Part shown: one piece after another, positions 1 through 7,138 of the stretch
How the letters are laid out: each line of letters begins with the position of its first letter
How positions within the stretch are numbered: position 1 is the first letter of the stretch
Assembly: GCA_021812025.1 (NCBI GenBank)
Contig: JAKAPD010000017.1
Coordinates: 1 to 8,906, forward strand
DNA length: 8,906 nucleotides
Reading direction: 5' to 3'
Origin: Microcaldota archaeon
Lineage (GTDB): Archaea; Micrarchaeota; Micrarchaeia; Micrarchaeales; Micrarchaeaceae
Notes under the pieces: generated by a model
The model's input: only the letters and a program-made list of their open reading frames with translations
Told to the model about the DNA's origin: nothing
Databases searched by the model: none
Program-made: the position numbers and the translations under genes

Positions 1-2216
1 AAGCTATTTTCAAGGCGTACTCCAGCGTCTATATACACAGGAGCACAGAGATAAACAGGAATGAGGCCAATATCGCTGCCGCCAAGGTCAGGGAGGAGAT
101 TGAGAGGCTCGGCGTAGCGGAGATGCATGTAGAGGAGATACAGGATACTGTGGAGAAGGTAATAATGAGCCTGGATACCTCTGTAGCTAAGACCTATATA
201 CTATATAGGCACAAGCACGCGGAGATAAGGAACTTTAGAAACTCTCTCGGGATAAATGATGACGGCCTGAAGCTTCCTATAAACACGCTGATGGTGCTTG
301 CAGCCAGATATCTCCTGAAGGATCAGAACGGTAAGGTGGTGGAGGGACCGAGAGAGCTCTTTATGAGGGTGGCTAACGCTATTGTCAACGCAGAGCGGAA
401 CTACAATAAGAGCGAGGAGAGGGTGATGAGCATAGCCGATGAGTTCTACAATGCGATGGTGGAGTTCAGGTTCATGCCAAATTCGCCGACTCTGATGAAT
501 GCAGGCGCTCCTCTCGGACAGCTGAGTGCATGCTTCGTACTCCCGGTAGGTGACTCAATAGTCGAGATATTCGATTCCGTTAAGAATGCAGCCCTGGTAC
601 ATCAGACGGGCGGCGGCACAGGTTTCGCATTCTCCAGGCTCAGGCCTTCTAATGATGTTGTGAGGAGTACCGGTGGCGTGGCCTCCGGTCCAGTCTCGTT
701 CATGAAGGTTTTCGATTCTGCAACAGAACAGATAAAGCAGGGCGGTAAGAGGAGAGGGGCCAATATGGGTATATTGAGGATAGACCATCCCGATATACTG
801 GATTTCATAGTGCTAAAGGAGAACGAGGGTGTGCTTAGGAACTTCAATATATCCGCAGCAGTAACCGAGGAGTTCATGAACGCGCTTGAGAGGAACTCCG
901 ATTACAACCTGGTAAACCCGCATACCAAGAAGGTTGTCGGCAAGCTCAACGCCAGAGCTGTATGGAATCTTATAATAACAATGGCATGGAAGACCGGTGA
1001 CCCTGGTCTTGTGTTCCTTGACAGGATCAATTCAAGTTTTGCGAACCCCGTTCCAAAGTTCGGGCCCGTAGAGGCGACGAATCCGTGCGGCGAGCAGCCA
1101 CTATACGCCTATGACTCGTGCAACCTCGCATCGATAAACTTGGCAAAGATGGTAAAGAGGACAGATCATCACTTCGAGGTAGACTGGGATGAACTGAAAA
1201 GAATAACCAGGATGGGCACGAGATTCCTCGATGACGTAATAGACGCAAACTCCTACCCATTACCGCAAATTACTGAAATGACAAAAGCCATAAGAAGAAT
1301 CGGCTTGGGAGTAATGGGCTGGGCTGATCTGCTCATAAAGCTCGGGATAAGATACGACAGCAACGAGGCGCTGGTTCTTGCGGAAAAAGTAATGTCGTTC
1401 ATAACAGGAAATGCGAGGAGGATGAGCGAGGAGCTTGCAGTAGAAAGAGGGCCATTTCCGGAATTCCAGAACAGCATATGGGCCAAGCTGGGCAACAAGC
1501 CACTGAGAAACTCGACAGTCACAACGATAGCTCCGACCGGGACAATCAGCATAATAGCCGGCGGGACGTCACAGGGAATAGAGCCGATATTCTCTGTGGT
1601 GTACATGAGAAACGTCCATGAGAGCCTCGGATCCAACCTGATAGAAGTGAACGGAGAGTTTGAGGCACACGCACTGGAGCACGGGTTCTACACCGACGAT
1701 CTGATGAGGACGCTTGCAGGTAGAGTGTCAATACAAGACGTAGAGGAAATACCAGAAAATGTGCGAAGGCTTTTTGTTACTGCTTTCGATATAGGCTCAG
1801 AGTGGCATGTAAAGATGCAGGCGGCATTCCAGAAGCACACAGACAATGGAGTCTCGAAGACAATCAACTTTCCGAACTGGGCCACACCCCAGGACATAGA
1901 AAAAGCATATACGCTGGCTTATTCGCTAAATTGCAAAGGCATAACTGTCTACAGGGACGCAAGCAAATCGGTACAGGTGCTGCAAGCGGTCAATTCCGAT
2001 GCCGCAAGACAAAAACCGCTTTACAAGGAACTTAAGGAAAAACATGCAGAAAAGTCCGAAGAGGCTCCAATGACAGTATCCGCAGTCAAAGAGCGCGCAG
2101 CCGCTTATACGCTCATAACAGCAGAGCAGGTAAAGTGCATCGACTGCGGCACAGGCATGATTGCAGGGGGAGGATGCATGACGTGCCCGAAGTGCGGCAA
2201 CAGCAAATGCGCATAG
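1..2216 (+). CDS. nrdJ: Adenosylcobalamin-dependent (class II) ribonucleoside-diphosphate reductase, 5'-truncated by window edge
   Basis: Reduces ribonucleotides to deoxyribonucleotides, using a radical generated from vitamin B12. The frame is open from base 3 with no start, so the N-terminus lies outside the window; the ATG at 123 is internal. Numbering from the codon at base 3 gives 737 visible residues. Residues 1-60 look like the end of an ATP-cone regulatory domain (AIFKAYSSV at the start, later VEEIQDTVE and AKTYILYR). The class II signature MPNSPTLMNAG...LGQLSACFVLP carries the first redox Cys (C177, codon 531-533). NPCGE holds N360, the radical Cys C362 and E364, and the partner redox Cys C373 comes 11 residues later, the spacing known in class II enzymes. 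APTGTISIIAGGTSQGIEP is also typical. The C-terminus has six Cys (712, 715, 725, 728, 731, 736), the usual NrdJ cysteine-rich tail for re-reduction or metal binding. No intein is seen. The stop is TAG. Confidence 0.95.
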   Translation, partial: AIFKAYSSVYIHRSTEINRNEANIAAAKVREEIERLGVAEMHVEEIQDTVEKVIMSLDTSVAKTYILYRHKHAEIRNFRNSLGINDDGLKLPINTLMVLAARYLLKDQNGKVVEGPRELFMRVANAIVNAERNYNKSEERVMSIADEFYNAMVEFRFMPNSPTLMNAGAPLGQLSACFVLPVGDSIVEIFDSVKNAALVHQTGGGTGFAFSRLRPSNDVVRSTGGVASGPVSFMKVFDSATEQIKQGGKRRGANMGILRIDHPDILDFIVLKENEGVLRNFNISAAVTEEFMNALERNSDYNLVNPHTKKVVGKLNARAVWNLIITMAWKTGDPGLVFLDRINSSFANPVPKFGPVEATNPCGEQPLYAYDSCNLASINLAKMVKRTDHHFEVDWDELKRITRMGTRFLDDVIDANSYPLPQITEMTKAIRRIGLGVMGWADLLIKLGIRYDSNEALVLAEKVMSFITGNARRMSEELAVERGPFPEFQNSIWAKLGNKPLRNSTVTTIAPTGTISIIAGGTSQGIEPIFSVVYMRNVHESLGSNLIEVNGEFEAHALEHGFYTDDLMRTLAGRVSIQDVEEIPENVRRLFVTAFDIGSEWHVKMQAAFQKHTDNGVSKTINFPNWATPQDIEKAYTLAYSLNCKGITVYRDASKSVQVLQAVNSDAARQKPLYKELKEKHAEKSEEAPMTVSAVKERAAAYTLITAEQVKCIDCGTGMIAGGGCMTCPKCGNSKCA

Positions 2217-2218
2217 GC

Positions 2219-2240
2219 TCCTTTTAATTTTTCTTTTAAG
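2219..2240 (+). terminator. T-rich transcription terminator after nrdJ
   Basis: Immediately after the nrdJ stop, bases 2222-2237 are 13 T in 16 positions, in three T-runs. Archaeal RNA polymerase commonly terminates at such U-tracts without a hairpin. No strong stem-loop is visible. The opposite-strand gene ending at 2371 shows no comparable T-run of its own. Confidence 0.5.
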
Positions 2241-2370
2241 GGTTAGCTCCTGCGCGATGTGGTGGGATATATTCCTCTCACAAATGGAACAGCTACAGCA
2301 ATAAGTAACTGCATGGCAAAGCACCAGCCAAAATATCGCCGATTATCCACACAAGATTGCCATAAACGCT
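2241..2370. other. Convergent intergenic gap, no supported gene
   Basis: This is the space between the nrdJ terminator tract and the end of the methionine aminopeptidase gene. I looked on both strands for tRNA arms, C/D boxes and small ORFs. Only a 15-codon ORF (ATG 2257 to TAA 2304, +) with no clear ribosome-binding site is present. Nothing in it can be called. Confidence 0.5.
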
Positions 2371-3300
2371 TCATGTCTTTGTAAGAACCTCGCAGCTGCC
2401 CTCGGTCACGATTACTTCCGCTTCTGCCTGTGTTATTACCCCCGTGCCAAGTAACATCGGGTGTGGCTCAAGGATTCCGTTTCTTGTCAGCTCCCCGATT
2501 GCCGCATAAGTTGCAAACTTTGAGCCAAGCACTCCTGCGAGCCAGCGGACGGCGAAAGGTTCGCTATTATATTTCCTGGATATTTCTTCCAAAAGCTTTC
2601 TTGCGTCTCCGGAACGCACGGAGCCGATTCCGTTGAGACTATATATGTCGCAGATGTCGCTCTCGATTATGAGATTCTTTTTGCCGTTTGTCGCGAATGG
2701 CTCTATAGCGATGACCATATCTTCTTCAAATAAAGTATCATCGCCATTGTCATAGTTTGGTATGAACGTACCTGCATGAAGGTTATGCTCTTCCACGCCA
2801 TGGCCGCCAAGATTTAGTATCGGTCTGAAGCCCTTTGCTTCTATTGCCTTTTGGATTTCGGCGCCCACAGCTCTAAACTCGACACCTGGGCGTATGGCGT
2901 CTATTGCGGCATCGAGCGCACTCCTGGAAGCCTCAACAAGCTCAGTGTATTTACCAGACAGGTCAACAGTTAGCGCACAATCACCGAGCAATCCGTTCTT
3001 TTCCGCGCCAAAGTCTACTTTTACGATATCATTCTCCCCAAAAACCTTTTCGTCGCCAATGGATGGGGTGTAATGCGCGGCTTCGTCATCGACCGACAGG
3101 TTGAGCGGGAAGGCGCAACCAAAACCTTTCTCCTTTGCGTACGCTTCCGTCTTCTCCGCCACGTCGAGGAGCTTGGCGCCGGGCTTTATCATGTCCCTTG
3201 CTTTCAGAAGGGCCTCGTACGAAACTTTCCCTACCTCTCTTCTTATTTTCAGCGCGTCTTCATCCAAAAAATCACCCCAATTTCTTCTGTTTCCCGCCAC
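2371..3300 (-). CDS. map: Type II methionine aminopeptidase
   Basis: Removes the initiator methionine from nascent proteins in the cytoplasm, using two metal ions. All five family metal ligands are visible when numbered from the GTG at 3300: D96 (VDFGAE), D107 (GDCALTVD), H167 (GGHGVE), E200 (AIEPFA) and E293 (QAE). H76 in AAHYTP and the NLHAG..IPNY segment (173-183) are also typical of the archaeal enzyme. The insert between E200 and E293 is the type II subdomain. The open frame of 309 aa starts at a GTG that overlaps the end of polB by 29 bases. A TTG at 3267-3265 (298 aa) lies 4 bases after a GGTGA ribosome-binding-like motif and would start where the Pyrococcus enzyme starts, so it may be the true start. 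After E293 the usual His-Thr is Ala-Glu. The gene is probably co-transcribed with polB. The stop is TGA. Confidence 0.95.
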   Translation of the reverse strand: MAGNRRNWGDFLDEDALKIRREVGKVSYEALLKARDMIKPGAKLLDVAEKTEAYAKEKGFGCAFPLNLSVDDEAAHYTPSIGDEKVFGENDIVKVDFGAEKNGLLGDCALTVDLSGKYTELVEASRSALDAAIDAIRPGVEFRAVGAEIQKAIEAKGFRPILNLGGHGVEEHNLHAGTFIPNYDNGDDTLFEEDMVIAIEPFATNGKKNLIIESDICDIYSLNGIGSVRSGDARKLLEEISRKYNSEPFAVRWLAGVLGSKFATYAAIGELTRNGILEPHPMLLGTGVITQAEAEVIVTEGSCEVLTKT

Positions 3301-5764
3301 CTCTCAGCTCTTCCTCTCTGAAGTCTAGCTCTTTGAGTATGCGCATCGTTGCCGGTAGAACCTGGTGGTTTATATAGTAGTCCGGATCATAATCCTTCGC
3401 CAGGCCCTCCAGTTCTGCCTTGTCTGATATCGAATTACCATGTTTTGTGATTATATAACCTATCACCGCGCGCTGGACCTCCTCGACTCTTTTAAAGCCG
3501 GATTCCACTGCTTTCTTCGCTGCGGCGAGCTCCGGCGACTTCGAATCGTAAGAGCCTATGCCCTTCCTGAGCTGGGTGTTGATCACGAGCTCGCTCAAGG
3601 GGATTTTTCCTTCCTTGAGCCTTTTCACCACGTCTTTCACGATCTCCGCTGCCTTTTCCTTGCTGCCTTCCTTCAGGATTGTCTCAAGGACCATTCGTTG
3701 CGTGTCGCGCGCAAGTCTCGACCAGTCTCTGCGCACCAGCTCGAAGCCCCTTATTTTTATCCTTCCCGATTCGGATATGAGCGCGTACTTTTTCTTTGCG
3801 CCTCCAGCTCCCGGTTTTTCTGACTTCTTGCCCACAAATACGCCTCTTGTGTAGAAGTCTTCTAGCTCCAGCTCCATGGATTCAGGGAGCTTCGCGTTAA
3901 TCATCTTCATGAAGGAGAGCGCGTCGTCTTTGTCCTTGTCTCCGAGCAGCATGACTATAGAGTCCGTGTCGCCGTAGATAACCTTGAATCCGGATTCCTC
4001 TGCTGCGGCTATCGATTCCTTTATGTACTGCCTGCCGTATGCGGTGACACTTGCAGCGCAGTCTCTCGAATACCATCTTGAGCGCGCATATCCCAGATAG
4101 CCGTAGAACGAATTCGATACTATCTTGAGCGCTTGGGATCTGGAGCCGAGTTCTATGTTTGTGGGGTCTTTCTTGTAGCGCCTCTTGACCTCGCTCCTCT
4201 GATCTACGAGCAGCTTCAGAATCGTCGGTATTATGCACTTCCTGTTCTTGTCGAACCTGGTGCCTGTAGGCGATTCGAAATAATCGCTGCAATCGTTGCA
4301 AACGGCTGACGGGTCTATATTGTGCGAAATTATTATCGACGGATAGAGGCCCCTAAAGTCGAACACCGCGAGCTTGCTGTAGATGCCCGGCTCTGGCGTC
4401 TTGACATAAGCGCCCTCAATCGGATTGTAAGCCCTTCTCGCAATCTCCTCCTCATTTGGTTTGTTCGGGATCAGTTCGTTGAACTTTCTCGAGTATCTCA
4501 TCAAAGTGAATTCGACTAGCTGCCCCGCCGTTGACACTGCCACATCAGTTGGCATGTCGCCGGTTGTCCTTGAAAGCTCTATTATTATCGGCATGAACGT
4601 ATCGTAGACGTACATAAGAGCGTCAGAATCGTTCAGATTATAGGTGGCGAGGTTCTCAAGGTCTTCCCGGTCGCCATCCCATAGCTTATAGATATCCTTT
4701 TTCTCTACCGTTACTTTCTTCTCCTTGCTTATCGCCTCGTATACGTTCTTCAGCGTGTAGCTGTTGAGCTTGAGCATGTGTTCCGCCGCTCCTACTACTG
4801 CTATGAACTTCGTCACCACATACATATCGATGTGCACACGGCCGGCGCATTTTACTCGCTCTACAAGACCATGGCGCTCCAGCCTCGTGCCACCAGAAAA
4901 CCTGCTTACGTCAAAATCGATTTTGAGCCTTTTGCTCCTTTCTAGCAGGTACTTTATGTCGAAATTGGCAGAATTGTATCCCGTAATGAAGTCTATGTCC
5001 AGCTTGTCAAGAAGTTCCAGGAATCTTCCAATCATAGATGCCTCGTCCTTGACGACCTCCACGAACGGAAGATCGATCTTCTTGAATGTTATTACCCCAT
5101 TGCCTTTCTTCCCGCTGGATACGTAAGAATAGCTTATCATTATGACGGGATCGACTTCTGCTCTAGGCATCTGTAGCGGATTGTAGACTTCTATGTCAAA
5201 GCACAGGAGATTTGGGCGTATTTCGGGTACCTGTTTACTCCCTTTCTTCTGCCCAATTTTATCCAGTACGAACGCTTGGCCGTTGCGTGAAAGCTCAAAG
5301 TCATAAACTGTCATCGGGAATATGCCTGTGTCTATTACATACCTCTTTGCAAAAGGAATGTCGAACTCGTAGCAATTGCCGTATTTCTGCATCATGGCAG
5401 CAAGTTTCGGCACATAAAGCGGCGTTCCAACATAAACCTTGTAGCACTCCACTTTCATCCCAAATATGCTTTTGCTCTCCTTCTCCAGCGCAGTCGCTCT
5501 TATCAGCTCGCCGCTTTCATTCGCCGCGATGTCCTTTATAACGGCTTCGTCAAGCCTGCCCCTGGGCTCAAAATAGAAATATGGTTTGAACGCCTTGTCC
5601 AGGATCTCATAGGCTTTTCCGTCAGTACCCTTGACAGTAAGCCTGATAAAAACCTCATTTCCAAGCGTAACATAGTCAACGTCGAGCACGATGCCCTCTA
5701 TTGAGAATTCGCTTCGCCCGGATGCGGCTGCTGGCTCCCCTGAGCTTTTAGGAACAGCTTTCAT
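3272..5764 (-). CDS. polB: Archaeal family B DNA polymerase (replicative, with proofreading exonuclease)
   Basis: DNA-directed DNA polymerase with 3'-5' proofreading, 830 aa, colinear with Pyrococcus Pol B. Exonuclease motifs: ExoI FDIE (D190, E192), ExoII YNSANFD (N264, D269), ExoIII YNLND (Y375, D379). Polymerase motifs: A, DFRGLYPSII (D469); B, K547 to NSFYG (551-555); C, YGDTDS (597-602, D599 and D601). KKKY at 657-660 matches the KKRY motif. Y31 and P61 align with Pyrococcus Y7 and P36 of the uracil-sensing pocket, so template-uracil stalling is plausible. The ATG at 5764 gives a 24-residue Ala/Ser/Pro-rich extension before the conserved IVLDVDY; the start is supported by a TATA box 26 bases upstream (leaderless mRNA). 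Cys 489, 492 and 510 lie near the site of a Thermococcales disulfide. The protein ends QKKLG at TGA, and the next two in-frame codons are Phe-Phe, so a canonical PCNA-binding PIP box is cut inside its core (see findings). Confidence 0.97.
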   Translation of the reverse strand: MKAVPKSSGEPAAASGRSEFSIEGIVLDVDYVTLGNEVFIRLTVKGTDGKAYEILDKAFKPYFYFEPRGRLDEAVIKDIAANESGELIRATALEKESKSIFGMKVECYKVYVGTPLYVPKLAAMMQKYGNCYEFDIPFAKRYVIDTGIFPMTVYDFELSRNGQAFVLDKIGQKKGSKQVPEIRPNLLCFDIEVYNPLQMPRAEVDPVIMISYSYVSSGKKGNGVITFKKIDLPFVEVVKDEASMIGRFLELLDKLDIDFITGYNSANFDIKYLLERSKRLKIDFDVSRFSGGTRLERHGLVERVKCAGRVHIDMYVVTKFIAVVGAAEHMLKLNSYTLKNVYEAISKEKKVTVEKKDIYKLWDGDREDLENLATYNLNDSDALMYVYDTFMPIIIELSRTTGDMPTDVAVSTAGQLVEFTLMRYSRKFNELIPNKPNEEEIARRAYNPIEGAYVKTPEPGIYSKLAVFDFRGLYPSIIISHNIDPSAVCNDCSDYFESPTGTRFDKNRKCIIPTILKLLVDQRSEVKRRYKKDPTNIELGSRSQALKIVSNSFYGYLGYARSRWYSRDCAASVTAYGRQYIKESIAAAEESGFKVIYGDTDSIVMLLGDKDKDDALSFMKMINAKLPESMELELEDFYTRGVFVGKKSEKPGAGGAKKKYALISESGRIKIRGFELVRRDWSRLARDTQRMVLETILKEGSKEKAAEIVKDVVKRLKEGKIPLSELVINTQLRKGIGSYDSKSPELAAAKKAVESGFKRVEEVQRAVIGYIITKHGNSISDKAELEGLAKDYDPDYYINHQVLPATMRILKELDFREEELRGGGKQKKLG

Positions 5765-5786
5765 AGAGTATACTCTCGCTTTGAGG

Positions 5787-5800
5787 TATAAATTCCTTGC
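5787..5800 (-). promoter_or_regulatory. TATA box/BRE for the polB-map unit (leaderless)
   Basis: The minus strand reads AATTTATA (plus-strand 5787-5794), preceded by purine-rich GCAAGG that could serve as a BRE. Its centre is about 26 bases before the polB ATG at 5764. Archaeal initiation occurs about 25-27 bases downstream of the TATA centre, so the transcript would start at or next to the ATG, and no ribosome-binding site is visible before it. The box lies between the end of the upstream gene and polB, so polB has its own promoter. Confidence 0.6.
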
Positions 5801-5803
5801 GGG

Positions 5804-6232
5804 TTACTTTCCCACCGCGCTCGGCTCCTGTATCCTTGTGGCGCTTATCACCAAAGGCGGTATCAAACCAAGGGCATATGCAACAAGCGTGCCCGTCGCG
5901 CTGCACCTGAAGTTCAGGCCATTGATTATCTCCTCGGCAATGTCTACGGGGAGAGTCTTCTTCTCATTCCACTTCTTCATTATTGAAGAGACAGTGTCTT
6001 TCGATTCAGAAACTTCCACGCTTCCGCCAAGCTTTAGCTGGCCAACCGACTTCGCATCCTTTGCATCAGAATCAAAGTAGTCTGCAACGAACGAATACGT
6101 CACCTTTAGCTTTGCCCCGTCAGAAGTAACATTGTCTATATTGATGTTAAGCTTCGGGAATCTCTGCTTGTTGAGGGCCTCTACGGACTCGATTTTGCCC
6201 TCTACTGTCGATATTGTAAATCCTGTTATCAT
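5804..6232 (-). CDS. Conserved-looking 142-aa protein, possibly SecB-like
   Basis: I do not recognise this protein with confidence. It has an N-terminal part (1-85) of alternating short strand-like segments (FTISTVEGKI, KLNINIDNV, KLKVTYSFVADYF, QLKLGGSVEVSE). A Lys-rich linker follows, then a C-terminal helix (about 96-121) ending in LGLIPPLVI. This architecture, and the NGLNFRCSATGTLVAYALGLIPPL region, resemble from memory archaeal SecB-like proteins of the MJ0357 type, which would be cytosolic chaperones. That identification is inference. There is no signal peptide and no catalytic motif. The frame allows a GTG at 6241, but I chose the ATG at 6232 because GTGAT, a partial Shine-Dalgarno motif, sits 4 bases before it; the nearest good TATA box gives a leader of about 10 bases. 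The gene lies upstream of polB on the same strand with 39 bases between. The stop is TAA. Confidence 0.8.
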   Translation of the reverse strand: MITGFTISTVEGKIESVEALNKQRFPKLNINIDNVTSDGAKLKVTYSFVADYFDSDAKDAKSVGQLKLGGSVEVSESKDTVSSIMKKWNEKKTLPVDIAEEIINGLNFRCSATGTLVAYALGLIPPLVISATRIQEPSAVGK

Positions 6233-6255
6233 AGGAATCACTTCGCAGTCTATTG

Positions 6256-6275
6256 CTTTTAAAGATATTTAAAAC
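6256..6275 (-). promoter_or_regulatory. TATA element(s) for the 142-aa gene
   Basis: Two AT boxes read on the minus strand. TTTAAATA (plus-strand 6266-6273) is centred 28 bases from the GTG at 6241 and 37 from the ATG at 6232. CTTTAAAAG (6256-6264) is centred 28 bases from the ATG. The first matches the archaeal TATA consensus better and would give the ATG a leader of about 10 bases. Confidence 0.5.
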
Positions 6276-6284
6276 ATATGTTTT
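6271..6284. repeat. 14-bp perfect palindrome, candidate operator
   Basis: AAAACATATGTTTT is a perfect inverted repeat with no spacer, in the divergent promoter region. It overlaps the upstream (BRE) side of the minus-strand TATA box at 6266-6273 and lies about 19 bases upstream of the plus-strand TATA box at 6303. A dimeric regulator bound here could affect either gene. AT-rich palindromes of this length can arise by chance. Confidence 0.35.
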
Positions 6285-6302
6285 CTAACGTTCCCCAAGA
6301 AG

Positions 6303-6312
6303 TATTTAAATA
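6303..6312 (+). promoter_or_regulatory. TATA box for the 253-aa orphan gene
   Basis: TATTTAAATA matches the archaeal TATA consensus and predicts a transcript start near 6333. The first in-frame candidate start after that is a TTG at 6341; the first ATG is at 6377. A weaker second AT box (CTAAATATTT, 6333-6342) would place initiation near 6365. Confidence 0.5.
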
Positions 6313-6376
6313 ACCGTTTCCGTGCAAAAGTGCTAAATATTTGATAAAGACAAGTGAAAATACAGTGTATAATCGG

Positions 6377-7138
6377 ATGAGTATGCTGGCAACACAACCG
6401 CGCAACACAGCGCAAGCAGACGAGGATAACGAGACCAATAGGCAGCCTGGATTACGGGAGCGATTCAGGAACTGGAGACGAGGGAAGACAAAGCCGCTTC
6501 CGCCAGGCACGAGGCAGGAGACGCTCGAACCTGTGGAAAAGGATCCAAAAACAAAGGCACTCGACGCGCTCGCAGACAAAATCCTAGCGAGGCTCAATAT
6601 CGACGAGCTGAAGCACCCGCGCAGAGCAAAGAGAGTCCGCGGCCTGGTGCATAGCGTACGCGATAAGGTAACTGATGTCGAGCAGCACAACGAATTGACA
6701 GTAACGAGGGAAATAGTAAAGGCGAGGAAGGCGAGCCTAATAGAATCCATAACGTTCAGCACAAACACAAAAGAGTTCGATGCTACCAGGTCTCCGCTTA
6801 ACGAGGTATACCAGAACTTCCTAGACAATCTCGAACCGAGCGGTCCGGAATTCGTTTCCACACCAGAATTCAGGCGCATATGGAATGAGCTTCTAATCAT
6901 AAGGGATGCGCTGGCCGGGAGGAGCAAGACGAACCTGAAGGTGGCAGAGATACTCGCAAAGAGGCTGCGGAGGATTGATAAGAGCACCGCCGATAAATAT
7001 GCAGCTGTCGTGGCACAGCTCTCGCTCCCAAGGAGGGAACAAGAGGAAAAAGCAGAAGAGGCCGACGGCGAATCGGCAGCCCCCAATAAGTATGTCCCAA
7101 CCAAAGCGGAGCCGGGAGAACTAAACTACATCGGATAA
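6377..7138 (+). CDS. Hypothetical charged, cysteine-free helical protein
   Basis: I do not recognise this 253-aa protein. Residues 1-60 are polar and Arg/Lys/Pro/Gln-rich and probably disordered, including a basic RERFRNWRRGKTK stretch at 27-39. Residues 60-125 and 160-215 look like amphipathic helices with many Arg and Lys (ALDALADKILARLNIDELKHPRRAKR; KVAEILAKRLRRIDK). The tail from 219 is acidic, then Pro/Gly-rich. There is no Cys, no membrane segment, no signal peptide and no catalytic motif. A role in nucleic-acid or complex binding would be a guess from composition alone. The frame opens after a stop at 6311. TTG at 6341, GTG at 6365 and ATG at 6377 or 6383 are candidate starts, none with a good ribosome-binding site; I chose the first ATG. 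The long opposite ORF is Ser-rich and a shadow. Its end overlaps the convergent gene by 18 bases. The stop is TAA. Confidence 0.75.
   Translation: MSMLATQPRNTAQADEDNETNRQPGLRERFRNWRRGKTKPLPPGTRQETLEPVEKDPKTKALDALADKILARLNIDELKHPRRAKRVRGLVHSVRDKVTDVEQHNELTVTREIVKARKASLIESITFSTNTKEFDATRSPLNEVYQNFLDNLEPSGPEFVSTPEFRRIWNELLIIRDALAGRSKTNLKVAEILAKRLRRIDKSTADKYAAVVAQLSLPRREQEEKAEEADGESAAPNKYVPTKAEPGELNYIG

Noticed and set aside
2257..2304. 15-codon plus-strand ORF after nrdJ
   Set aside because: It is too short, lies after the terminator tract, and has no ribosome-binding site or TATA box.
1926..2324. 132-aa Cys-rich minus-strand frame over the end of nrdJ
   Set aside because: The Cys-rich look comes from the complement of Ala/Thr codons in nrdJ. 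No promoter or ribosome-binding site is seen, and it overlaps a clearly coding region.
2306..2373. Genome-wide reading of TGA as an amino acid, prompted by the PolB C-terminus
   Set aside because: Methionine aminopeptidase also ends at TGA exactly where the family normally ends; reading through would add an unrelated hydrophobic tail. TGA therefore works as a stop here, and any recoding in polB would be local.
6259..7104. 281-aa open frame on the minus strand opposite the orphan gene
   Set aside because: Its composition is extremely Ser/Leu/Phe-rich without domain order, as expected of the complement of a charged gene, and it would cover the divergent promoter. The plus frame has normal protein composition and its own TATA box.
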